Below, in pieces: positions 34,816-42,784 of a stretch of 64,000 bases of DNA (its first letter is position 1; every line of letters starts with the position of its first letter). The notes beneath the pieces are model-generated. The model had not been told where the DNA came from, searched no databases, and saw only the letters and a list, made by a program, of their open reading frames with translations. The DNA is taken from the NCBI RefSeq assembly GCF_013035315.1, contig NZ_WQHP01000009.1, positions 98,789-162,788 on the forward strand, given 5' to 3'. A program made the position numbers and the translations under genes. This stretch comes from Ruegeria arenilitoris (GTDB lineage Bacteria > Pseudomonadota > Alphaproteobacteria > Rhodobacterales > Rhodobacteraceae).

Positions 34816-37251
34816 ATGAAGTCGCGCACCCGAGTTGTTGTGATCGGTGGGGGGATCGCCGGATGTTCAACTCTGTATCATCTGACGCAGGAAGGTTGGA
34901 CCGATGTTGTGTTGGTCGAACGGAATGAGCTGACTTCGGGCACAACATGGCATTCCGCGGCGCAGGTGACCAACTTTGGTATGAACCAGACGATGGTGGG
35001 CCTGAAATCGCATTCGATCCGACTGTATAAGGAACTGGCCGACGACCCGGACTATCCGATCAACTATCACCACGGGGACGGCGGGATACGCCTGGCGAAT
35101 ACCGAAGGGCAGATGCAGGGCTATCGCCATTTCGCCTCAATGGCGCGTGGCATGGATGTGCATTTCGAAGTGATTGACGCCGATGAATGCGCGCGGCGAC
35201 ACCCGCTGATTTCAACCGAGAACCTGATCGGCGGGCTGTGGGATCCCTTGGACGGCGACATTGATCCAGCGCAACTGTGTCAGGCTTTGGCCCGTCGCGC
35301 CCGCAAAGCCGGAGCCGAGGTGTATCGCAACACGCCTGTCACGGGGCTGGTGCAACACAGCGATGATACATGGACGGTGCAGACCGAGCATGGCGACATT
35401 GATTGCGACATCGTCGTCAATGCCTGCGGTTACCGGGTCAACGAAGTCGGGGCCATGATGGGTGTGCACCACCCCGTCTCGTCGATGGAGCATCAGTATT
35501 TTCTGACCGAAGAGATACAGGCGATCCGCGATGCCGGGCATCGGATGCCCCTGCTGCGCTGCCCGATCAGTGACTATTATTGTCGACAGGAGAAGAATGG
35601 CCTGCTCGTCGGTTTTTACGAACAGGATTGCAAGACCTGGGGGATGGACGGGATTGATCCGAACTTTGTGAATGCCTTGTGCCCGGATGACCTAGATCGG
35701 GTAACGGACGTGTTGGAAGGCGCGTTTGCGCGGATGCCTGCTCTGATGGAGGTTGGCATTCATACCGTGGTCAACGGACCGATCACATACACGATCGACG
35801 GAGCGCCGTTGGTTGGGCCAATCCCGGGCAAGCGCAACGCCTTTTGCATCATTGGTCTGCGCGCCGGTCTGGGTGAGGGCGGTGGTCACGGTTGGTTGTT
35901 GGCCCAGCAGATCGTGCATGGTGAGGCGTGTTATGACACCTGGTGTCTCGACCCTCGGCGCTTTACTGGGCATGCGAATGTAGAGCTGACAGCGCTTAAG
36001 GCCATCGAAGACTACCAGAACGAGTTCCGGTTCCACTTTCCGCACGAACATCGCCCCGCTGGGCGTCCGGCCAAGACGACACCTCTGACACCCGTTCTAG
36101 CGGCTGAGGGGGCGGAGTTCACAGTGGTCAATGGGTGGGAGAGGGTAGATTACATCAAGCCCGCGCCAGATTTCGAACCAACGCATAGTTTCGATTTTGA
36201 CGAAACCTTCGACGTAGTCGCCGCCGAGGTTCGGAACATCCAAACCGGCGTCGGTCTGGCCGAAGTGAACGGGTTCAACCGGATTGAAATCACCGGCGCA
36301 GATAGGCACGCCTTTCTTGACCGGATGTTTTGCGGTGTCGTAACCCGTCGCGACGGTCGCGTCGGGTTGGGGTATCTTTTGAACCAGCACGGGATGGTCA
36401 AAGCCGAAGCCACGGTTGCCAATCTGCCAGCAGGTGACCGGGGGCTAGCGCGCGTTTGGTACGGTTCTGCCGCGGCCAGTGAGTTTCACGACATGGATTG
36501 GCTGCGCCTGCACGTTCAGGACGGTGAAGACGTGCACCTGAGAAGCCTCACGAACGATCAGACTATTTTGGTCCTCGCAGGCCCCAAAGCGCGGGATGTG
36601 CTGTCGGCTTGCGCGCGTGGGGATTGGTCCGCGGCTGCATTCCCTTGGCTCAGCTTGCGCGAGTGTTTCGTGGGATTTGCCCCAGCCACAGTCATGAACC
36701 TGAGCTTTTCTGGAGAGTTGGCTTATGAAATCCACGTGCCCAACGCCTCGCTATACGCTGCATACCTCGCGTTGCGTCAGGCGGGTGAGGCGTTCGGGCT
36801 GAAATTGTTCGGCGCACGCGCGGTCGACTCCATGCGGATGGAAAAGAGCTTTCTGCATTGGAAAGGGGACCTGATCACAGAGTTCGACCCGTTTGAGACC
36901 GGATTGGACCGGTTTGTTCGGCTAGAGAAAGGTGATTTCGTCGGGCGAGACGCGCTGCTGAAGCGACAATCAGAGGGCCTGAGGAAAAAGCTTGTCGCAC
37001 TGCAGATCGGCACAACCCGCGGCCCGGCACATCCCGGTGCATCGTTGATGCAAGGTGATCGGGTTGTGGGCACCGTCACCTCGGGTGAATGGGGCCATCG
37101 CACGGGCCTGAATCTGGCGCACGCCTTTGTTGACCCAGCGTTGTCTGAGATCGGTTGTGAGATGGAGTTGGATAGCTGCGGGGAACGCGTCCGGGCGACC
37201 GTCATTCCGCCGTCCCCCTACGATCCGGGCTTTGATCGGATGAAGGGTTAA
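34816..37251 (+). CDS. FAD-dependent oxidoreductase, dimethylglycine/sarcosine dehydrogenase family
   Basis: An 811-residue flavoprotein. The N-terminal Rossmann motif is VVVIGGGIAGCSTLYHL (GGGIAG at 11-16), and His46 in SGTTWHSAAQ matches the His that carries covalent FAD in DMGDH/SARDH. Residues ~1-430 form the DAO domain; the rest is the folate-binding GcvT-like region (YLLNQHGMVKAEATV, SFSGELAYEIHVP, RMEKSFLHWKGDL) and the C-terminal barrel. The family oxidises N-methyl groups and passes the carbon to tetrahydrofolate as methylene-THF. ATG at 34816 is right; the frame is open for another ~600 bases upstream, but that part only mirrors the divergent gene. Confidence 0.9.
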   Translation: MKSRTRVVVIGGGIAGCSTLYHLTQEGWTDVVLVERNELTSGTTWHSAAQVTNFGMNQTMVGLKSHSIRLYKELADDPDYPINYHHGDGGIRLANTEGQMQGYRHFASMARGMDVHFEVIDADECARRHPLISTENLIGGLWDPLDGDIDPAQLCQALARRARKAGAEVYRNTPVTGLVQHSDDTWTVQTEHGDIDCDIVVNACGYRVNEVGAMMGVHHPVSSMEHQYFLTEEIQAIRDAGHRMPLLRCPISDYYCRQEKNGLLVGFYEQDCKTWGMDGIDPNFVNALCPDDLDRVTDVLEGAFARMPALMEVGIHTVVNGPITYTIDGAPLVGPIPGKRNAFCIIGLRAGLGEGGGHGWLLAQQIVHGEACYDTWCLDPRRFTGHANVELTALKAIEDYQNEFRFHFPHEHRPAGRPAKTTPLTPVLAAEGAEFTVVNGWERVDYIKPAPDFEPTHSFDFDETFDVVAAEVRNIQTGVGLAEVNGFNRIEITGADRHAFLDRMFCGVVTRRDGRVGLGYLLNQHGMVKAEATVANLPAGDRGLARVWYGSAAASEFHDMDWLRLHVQDGEDVHLRSLTNDQTILVLAGPKARDVLSACARGDWSAAAFPWLSLRECFVGFAPATVMNLSFSGELAYEIHVPNASLYAAYLALRQAGEAFGLKLFGARAVDSMRMEKSFLHWKGDLITEFDPFETGLDRFVRLEKGDFVGRDALLKRQSEGLRKKLVALQIGTTRGPAHPGASLMQGDRVVGTVTSGEWGHRTGLNLAHAFVDPALSEIGCEMELDSCGERVRATVIPPSPYDPGFDRMKG

Positions 37252-37292
37252 GGGGAATTTCACCATTGCCGTGCCGAAGTTTCTCTGCTTCG

Positions 37293-37315
37293 TTGTTTCG
37301 AATAAATCGAAACAA
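37293..37315. promoter_or_regulatory. 23-bp inverted repeat upstream of the LysR gene
   Basis: TTGTTTCGA and TCGAAACAA are perfect nine-base arms around a five-base AT spacer. The site ends seven bases before the chosen LysR start codon, where an autoregulated LysR protein commonly binds. Confidence 0.6.
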
Positions 37316-37321
37316 TGGTCT

Positions 37322-38299
37322 ATGCCCATGTCCAAATCCCTGAGCCTGAGATGGCTGGAAGTGTTCCAGTTGATTGCCAAGTCCGGGTCGATCCAACAGG
37401 TCGCCTCTGAAACCGGGCTGTCGATCAGCACGGTTTCGAACCATCTACGCAGCCTCGAAAAGGCGCTGGGCATCGAGCTGGTCGACCATGGGCGCAGGCC
37501 CATGGGGTTGACCCCCGCAGGCGAGGTCTTTTCGCGTTATGTCCGCGATGGTCTGATGGTCCTGAAACGTGGTGAGGCCGAAATCCGCACTGGCAATTGG
37601 CAGCATGCAACCGACCTTCGACTGGCACTTATCAACGATTTCGATAACCAGATCGCGCCCGATCTGGTCCGCTTCATGGCGCAGGCTTTGCCACGCTGCA
37701 ATTTCCGTCATTTCACGCGCCCCAGCCACGAAATCATTGCCAAGCTTGAGGAGCACAAACTGGATGTGGGGGTCGCTACGCGACCGACCGAGCGCACAGA
37801 AGGATTGATCGAGTATCCCTTGATGCGTGATCCGTTCATAGTCGTTTTGCCCAACAGCTATAACGGCACGACCGAGGACTTGTTCGATGAGGATGCTAAT
37901 CTGCCATTGCTGCGGTATTCACGAGACTACATGATCGGAAAGCAGATCGAGACTCAGCTGACCCGCAGCAAGTTCAGTCTGCCGAACAGGTTCGAGCTGG
38001 AGTGCAACCAATCCATAATCGGGTTGGTCGCGCAGGGCAGTGGCTGGGCCATAACGACGGCAGCCTGTTTCCATCGAACACAGCGTTTCCATAACAGTGT
38101 CAAAGCCATGCCATTCCCGGGCAGAAACTTTGTGCGCACCGTATCGCTGTTCACGACCGAGGTTTATCCCGAGGCGACGTCGGAGCTGCTTCAGAAAGTT
38201 CTGGTCAAGCTGATCCGGCAGCATTTTACCCGACCGATGTGCGCCAAACATCCCTGGTTGAAAGATGATTTCCGCACGATGGAGGGTGAGGCGGCCTAG
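37322..38299 (+). CDS. LysR family transcriptional regulator
   Basis: About 325 residues: an N-terminal winged helix-turn-helix (LRWLEVFQLIAKSGSIQQVA, SISTVSNHLRSLEKALG, then LTPAGEVFSRY) and a periplasmic-binding-protein-like effector domain. It is 3' of the flavoprotein gene and probably controls that gene, the MttB-like gene and perhaps the importer. No good ribosome site precedes ATG 37322; ATG 37328 is nearly equivalent. A perfect palindrome lies immediately upstream, compatible with autoregulation. It converges with the LacI gene, the 3' ends overlapping by four bases. Confidence 0.85.
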   Translation: MPMSKSLSLRWLEVFQLIAKSGSIQQVASETGLSISTVSNHLRSLEKALGIELVDHGRRPMGLTPAGEVFSRYVRDGLMVLKRGEAEIRTGNWQHATDLRLALINDFDNQIAPDLVRFMAQALPRCNFRHFTRPSHEIIAKLEEHKLDVGVATRPTERTEGLIEYPLMRDPFIVVLPNSYNGTTEDLFDEDANLPLLRYSRDYMIGKQIETQLTRSKFSLPNRFELECNQSIIGLVAQGSGWAITTAACFHRTQRFHNSVKAMPFPGRNFVRTVSLFTTEVYPEATSELLQKVLVKLIRQHFTRPMCAKHPWLKDDFRTMEGEAA

Positions 38300-39321
38300 G
38301 TTAACGCAGGTTTGCCCAAGGATGGGCGATTGACGATATGCGTCGCCAGTTGCTCACCTTCGGCAGCGGTTTGGTTCTCGACCATATCAATCAACTGTTG
38401 GGCCGCTTTGCGCCCCATTTCACGGTGGGGGACATGGACGGTTGTAAGTGCGGGCGAGACAATCCGGGCCAGTTCGATGTCGTCAAATCCGGTGATCGAT
38501 ACGTCGCCGGGCACGTCCAGCCCCATCTCTTGCGCCTGCCGCAAGGCACCAACGGCGAGAACGTCGTTGCCGCAGAGGATCGCGGTTGGCGGCCTTTCGC
38601 GCTGCATCAGGTCACGAAATGCGCTGGCACCGTTTTCAATCTCATAAGGGGTTTCGATAAGTGCCAGGGCGTCGGCACCCAGCCTGTTGACCGCGTCGCG
38701 AATACCCTCGACCCTCATCCGGGCACGGTCATTGCCTTCGACGATGCCCGAAATCACGCCGATCCGTTTGTGCCCCAGTTGGATCACGTGGCGCGCAAGC
38801 TCGAACATGGCCGCGCGGTTGTCAAACCCGACCGAAGGCACCGGGGCCTCTGGTGCATAGGACCAGGCGCTCAGAACCGGGATTTTCCGTTGATTTAGAT
38901 AGTCATAGATCTTTGGGTCGCGATCATGACCAATGAGCAACAGCCCGTCTGCTCCGCGCGCGATCAGAGTGCGGATTTGTTCCTCTTCAATCTCGGGCTT
39001 ATAGGCGGAGCTTGAAACAAGCAAAGTGTATCCGCGCTGGTGCAGCTCTTCCTGAAAAGCTTGAAGGCCACGGGCGAAAATCGCGTTCTCCATGGTCGGA
39101 ATAATCGCACCGATCGTGAAAGACCGTCTGGCGGCCATCACTCGTGCCGCAAAGTTGGGTGTGTATCCTAGTGCATCAACTGCTGTCTGAACGCGCTGGC
39201 GTGTTGCTTCGACCACGCGGTCAGGATTGTTGAGGCAACGCGACACCGTTGCCGTCGAAACACCTGCCATCTTGGCAACGTCATCCAAGGTCGGCGCCGA
39301 CCGAAGTTTCGCCATTTCCAA
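38296..39321 (-). CDS. LacI family transcriptional regulator
   Basis: A 341-residue LacI/PurR-type repressor. The helix-turn-helix and hinge are seen as PTLDDVAKMAGVSTATVSRCL and the long YTPNFAARVMAARR; the core is the type-I periplasmic fold (GFDDIELARIVSPALTTV). It diverges from the TRAP/sulfonate operon, and two LacI-type operators lie in the space between. It is thus the likely local repressor, induced by the sulfonate or an early intermediate. ATG 39321 or 39315 may be the start. Confidence 0.9.
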   Translation of the reverse strand: MEMAKLRSAPTLDDVAKMAGVSTATVSRCLNNPDRVVEATRQRVQTAVDALGYTPNFAARVMAARRSFTIGAIIPTMENAIFARGLQAFQEELHQRGYTLLVSSSAYKPEIEEEQIRTLIARGADGLLLIGHDRDPKIYDYLNQRKIPVLSAWSYAPEAPVPSVGFDNRAAMFELARHVIQLGHKRIGVISGIVEGNDRARMRVEGIRDAVNRLGADALALIETPYEIENGASAFRDLMQRERPPTAILCGNDVLAVGALRQAQEMGLDVPGDVSITGFDDIELARIVSPALTTVHVPHREMGRKAAQQLIDMVENQTAAEGEQLATHIVNRPSLGKPALT

Positions 39322-39381
39322 ACCCGCAATTTGCTTTTGCCTATAAGTTTAAACGTATCCGCCGTCCGATGAAAGCAATTA

Positions 39382-39395
39382 TGTAAGCGCTTGCA
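39382..39395. promoter_or_regulatory. LacI-type operator, upstream copy
   Basis: TGTAAGCGCTTGCA, a palindrome with one mismatch and the central AAGCGCTT of LacI/PurR-family operators. It lies in the divergent region between lacI and the TRAP operon. Its centre is 21 bases from that of the perfect copy. Confidence 0.75.
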
Positions 39396-39402
39396 TTTTA
39401 CA

Positions 39403-39416
39403 TGTAAGCGCTTACA
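39403..39416. promoter_or_regulatory. LacI-type operator, perfect copy
   Basis: TGTAAGCGCTTACA is a perfect 14-bp palindrome. It is 21 bp, two helical turns, from the first copy, so two dimers would sit on the same DNA face. A weak promoter (TTGCAT at 39391, ACAAGT at 39414) may overlap it, which would make repression by occlusion possible. Confidence 0.8.
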
Positions 39417-39452
39417 AGTGATGCAGGGCCGAATCCAAAAGGAGTCCAAGAG

Positions 39453-39638
39453 ATGTTTCTGGCTGCATCCATAATCGTGTTTGCCATCTACTTTGCGAAC
39501 GTGGCGATGGGGGCGTTTGCCAGCAGCGCATTTCTTGGAGACGTGGGAGAAATGTTGGTCCTGTTCGCGGCGTCGATCCTGTTCGTTGTCGCAATTCTGA
39601 AAAAAGAGGCTGACCGCGACGCAGAAAGCGACAGCTGA
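39453..39638 (+). CDS. Small membrane protein heading the TRAP operon
   Basis: 61 residues with two predicted transmembrane helices (FLAASIIVFAIYFANVAMG and MLVLFAASILFVVAILKK) and a charged C-terminal tail. It is the first gene after the operators, starting behind an AAGGAG-type ribosome site, and ends 23 bases before the TRAP binding-protein gene. It is too small for a known TRAP subunit; an accessory role in the transporter is an inference from position. I recall similar small frames beside TRAP genes in roseobacters. Confidence 0.65.
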   Translation: MFLAASIIVFAIYFANVAMGAFASSAFLGDVGEMLVLFAASILFVVAILKKEADRDAESDS

Positions 39639-39661
39639 ATTTTCGCTTGGGAGGGCACTAA

Positions 39662-40807
39662 ATGAACAACGACAGAAACGAATTGGCGTCGGAAGAGCGT
39701 CGCAATTTCCTGAAGCTTAGCGCCAGTGGTGCATTTACGGCTGCTCTGGTCGCCGGGGCAGGGGGCGTATTGTGGTCGTCCGAAGCCGCAGCGCAAACCG
39801 CCAAGGAAGAACGCGAGCGCGAGCAAGCCGCCGATCACGTGATGACCGTGGCCACGGCCTATGTGCTGGGTGCATCGCGCAGCTATCCGATCATGCAGCT
39901 GGATCTGAAGGAAAACATTCAGAATGCCACCAACGGCAAGGTCTACGTCAAGCTGGCCCCCGGTGGGCAGTTGGGTGCAGGCGGTGCTTTGGTGCAGAAG
40001 GTGCAGGGCGGAACTATTCAGGCCGCGCAGCATTCGCTGTCCAATTTCGCGCCATTTGCGTCAACCGTAGACCTGATCAACATGCCGTACCTGTGCGGTT
40101 CAAACCAAAAATTCACCAACCTGGTGCACTCGGACACCTGGCAGAACGAGGTGCACCCCAAGGTCGAAGCCGCCGGGTTCAAAGCGCTGTTTTATGTCGT
40201 GATCGACCCGCGTGTCGTTGCCGTGCGTCAGGGTGGAAACGCCATCATCACTCCGGGCGATATGAGCGGTATCAAATTCCGCGTTCCGGGATCGAAAATG
40301 CTGCAGCAATATTATCGTATGGTCGGTGCAAACCCAACGCCTGTTGCCTGGGGTGAGACCCCCTCGGCCATCAAGCAAGGGGTCGCGGATGCGTTGGATC
40401 CCTCGGTTGGCGCGCTGTATGTGTTCGGCTTCAAGGACATCCTCAGCCATGTGACCTTTACGCAGGCCGTGCCTGACAGCCAAGTCTATTCCTGCAATCT
40501 GGAATGGTTCAATTCGATGCCGCCGGACGTGCAGGAAGGCATCATGTGGGGGTCGGAAATGACCAGCCACCAAAACCTTGCCAAAGTACCGTCAGCCCGT
40601 GCCTATGCAATGGCCGAACTGAACAAGGCTGGTGTGGAATTCCATTCGCTCAGCGCGGATCAACTGGCCGAATGGGAAAGCGTTGGCGGATATCAAAACG
40701 CCGATTGGGATCCGTTCAAGACAGAACTGGCCGGATCAATGGACGCCTTCGAGAAACTCGTCGAAGCCGCCGGGACGCAGGGCAAATACTACGTCCACGA
40801 CGCCTGA
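39662..40807 (+). CDS. TRAP transporter substrate-binding protein (DctP family), Tat-exported
   Basis: A 381-residue periplasmic binding protein. A twin-arginine signal (SEERRNFLKLSASG, Arg13-Arg14, hydrophobic stretch to AAAQT) shows Tat export. The DctP pattern includes LGAGGALVQKVQGGTIQAAQ, FRVPGSKMLQQYYRMVGANP and GVADALDPSVG. The Arg in the segment KFRVPG normally clamps the acidic group of the ligand, here plausibly a sulfonate or carboxylate. Context with HpsN suggests 2,3-dihydroxypropane-1-sulfonate uptake (HpsK-like role). A hairpin lies just downstream. Confidence 0.88.
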   Translation: MNNDRNELASEERRNFLKLSASGAFTAALVAGAGGVLWSSEAAAQTAKEEREREQAADHVMTVATAYVLGASRSYPIMQLDLKENIQNATNGKVYVKLAPGGQLGAGGALVQKVQGGTIQAAQHSLSNFAPFASTVDLINMPYLCGSNQKFTNLVHSDTWQNEVHPKVEAAGFKALFYVVIDPRVVAVRQGGNAIITPGDMSGIKFRVPGSKMLQQYYRMVGANPTPVAWGETPSAIKQGVADALDPSVGALYVFGFKDILSHVTFTQAVPDSQVYSCNLEWFNSMPPDVQEGIMWGSEMTSHQNLAKVPSARAYAMAELNKAGVEFHSLSADQLAEWESVGGYQNADWDPFKTELAGSMDAFEKLVEAAGTQGKYYVHDA

Positions 40808-40816
40808 TCCTAATTT

Positions 40817-40841
40817 CGCGGACGTCATTCGGGCGTCCGCG
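40817..40841 (+). other. Intercistronic hairpin between the TRAP binding-protein and membrane-subunit genes
   Basis: CGCGGACG and CGTCCGCG pair perfectly (8 bp) around a nine-base loop, ten bases after the binding-protein stop. There is no T-run. Such hairpins shield the upstream message from 3' exonucleases and make the binding protein more abundant than the membrane subunits. Confidence 0.65.
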
Positions 40842-40919
40842 TTCACCCCAATTCAGTCAGGCCAAAAAAGGCCCGAAACAGAAGGCTTGCGCCTGACTGT
40901 TCTTTCGCCGAGGGACGTG

Positions 40920-41432
40920 ATGACCTTACTTCAAAACATAGACCGCAACGCCGAACGCTGGCTGTTGCTGGTGTTCTACGTGATGCTGGTCATCACCATG
41001 GCCATCGAGGTTCTGCGGCGCGAAATTTTTGCCTATTCCTCGATCTGGGGCGAAGAGATCGTCCGGTATTCCTTTATCTATCTCGCCTGGATCGGGGCGG
41101 CGGCAGCGGTCAAGGAACGCGCGCATATCCGCATTGATGTGATCATGCATTACCTCGGACCGCGCCCCAAAGCGCTGCTGTATATCTTTGGCGATCTGGT
41201 GATGTTCGTCGTGGCTGTCATCGCGCTCTACTGGTCGTATGAGGCGGTTCACGTCTCAGCCAAGTTCGGATCGGTAACGGACGGACTTCGGGTGTCAAAG
41301 GTCTGGTTCCTGATGGCGGTCCCGACCGGTTTTGCACTGATGATCTGGCGTCTGATCCAGTCCCTGATGCGTGACCTGAAATGCCTGCGAGACGGAACAC
41401 CCGTCTTCGAAGGCGACAAGCTGTTTGACTGA
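40920..41432 (+). CDS. TRAP transporter small membrane subunit (DctQ family)
   Basis: 170 residues with four predicted membrane helices (WLLLVFYVMLVITMAIEVL, YSFIYLAWIGAAAAV, LLYIFGDLVMFVVAVIALYW, WFLMAVPTGFALMIW). The EEIVRYSFIYLAWIGAA and KERAHIRIDV segments are the DctQ hallmarks. It couples the periplasmic binding protein to the DctM channel. ATG at 40920 is within GTGATG, so GTG 40917 is an alternative; the open frame upstream to 40632 only shadows the binding-protein gene. Confidence 0.88.
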   Translation: MTLLQNIDRNAERWLLLVFYVMLVITMAIEVLRREIFAYSSIWGEEIVRYSFIYLAWIGAAAAVKERAHIRIDVIMHYLGPRPKALLYIFGDLVMFVVAVIALYWSYEAVHVSAKFGSVTDGLRVSKVWFLMAVPTGFALMIWRLIQSLMRDLKCLRDGTPVFEGDKLFD

Positions 41433-41443
41433 GGGAAACGCTG

Positions 41444-42772
41444 ATGCTTTGGAATTCTCTCAACCAAACCGTTGAACTGGGATGGGATTTTTACGTTCCC
41501 GTTATCCTGTTTGTTGCCTTGATCGCGATGGCCGTCCCGGTCTGGGCCGCTATTGGTTCAGCCGCAATTGTTATGCTGGTCATGTCCGGGGATCTGCCGC
41601 TAAGCCTGGTCGGCGAGAGCCTGTTTACCGGCATCGACGCCTTTGCCCTGACCGCCGTTCCGTTGTTCATCCTGACTGGCGACGTGCTGGTCCGCACCGG
41701 GTTGTCGCGAAAATTCTTGGACGTCGCTGAGGCGCTAACCTGCTTTGCCAAGGGCGGCTTCGGTTCAGCCACTGTTCTGGTCTGCGGCATGTTCGCCGCG
41801 ATTTCGGGCTCGGACGCGGCTGGTGCTGCCGCTGTGGGGCGCATGACGATCAATCGGTTGGTCGAAAGCGGCTATCCGCGCCCCTATGCCTGCGCACTGG
41901 TCGCGGCGGGGGCCTGTACCGGCATCCTGATCCCGCCGTCGATTGCGTACATCATTATTGGCCTTGTGCTGGGTATCTCTGCATCGACCCTGTTCCTTGC
42001 GGCGCTGATCCCCGGTCTGGCCATTCTGGTCTCGATCCTGATCACCAACATCATCATGAACCGTCTCTACGCCTACGAGGGCGGTGGCATGATGACCATG
42101 GGCGAATGGCTGGCCAATCTGGGCAAGGCTTTGAAGTCCGGCTGGTACGCCTTCATCGTGCCCGGCATCATCTTCTATGGTATTTTCTCGGGCCGTCTGA
42201 CCCCGACCGAGGCCGGTGCGACCGCCGTCGTTGTAACGATCATCATGGGCTTCATTCTGCGCACACTGACACTGGCAGATTTCCCGTCGATGCTGGTCAG
42301 TTCCGCCAAGGTGAACGGTGTTATCCTTCCGATCATCGCGTTTTCGGCACCGCTGGCCGAGGCGCTGGCGATCATGGGGGTGCCTCAGGGCTTCGTCGCC
42401 TCAGTCACCGCCATGACGGATGATCCCTACCTGCTGATCCTTTTGATGATTGGCATCCTAATCGCTGCGGGCTGCGTCATGGAAACGACGCCAAACATCG
42501 TTATCCTTGCGCCGATCCTGAAGCCGTTAGCGGACAATATCGGCATGAACGAGATCCAGTTCTGTATCATGATGATCACCGCGTTGGGCGTCGGGTTCAT
42601 CACCCCGCCGCTGGGCCTGAACCTGTTCGTCGTATCTGGTATTACGGGTGAGTCCATTCTGAAGATTGCCGCCCGGGCCGTGCCTTTCGTACTGACGATG
42701 CTGATCGTTGTTCTTCTGATCGCCTACGTTCCGGCGGTCTCGACCACCTTGCTACCTGAAATCTACCAATAG
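41444..42772 (+). CDS. TRAP transporter large membrane subunit (DctM family)
   Basis: 442 residues, about twelve hydrophobic segments, belonging to the DctM/SiaM sodium-driven channel family. Characteristic segments are FAAISGSDAAGAAAVGRMTI, GACTGILIPPSIAYIIIGL and GFITPPLGLNLFVVSGI, the two helix-hairpin ion-coupling motifs. It follows DctQ by 11 bases and precedes hpsN by 12 bases, so transport and catabolism are one transcript. Confidence 0.92.
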   Translation: MLWNSLNQTVELGWDFYVPVILFVALIAMAVPVWAAIGSAAIVMLVMSGDLPLSLVGESLFTGIDAFALTAVPLFILTGDVLVRTGLSRKFLDVAEALTCFAKGGFGSATVLVCGMFAAISGSDAAGAAAVGRMTINRLVESGYPRPYACALVAAGACTGILIPPSIAYIIIGLVLGISASTLFLAALIPGLAILVSILITNIIMNRLYAYEGGGMMTMGEWLANLGKALKSGWYAFIVPGIIFYGIFSGRLTPTEAGATAVVVTIIMGFILRTLTLADFPSMLVSSAKVNGVILPIIAFSAPLAEALAIMGVPQGFVASVTAMTDDPYLLILLMIGILIAAGCVMETTPNIVILAPILKPLADNIGMNEIQFCIMMITALGVGFITPPLGLNLFVVSGITGESILKIAARAVPFVLTMLIVVLLIAYVPAVSTTLLPEIYQ

Positions 42773-42784
42773 GACCTGCTGACC

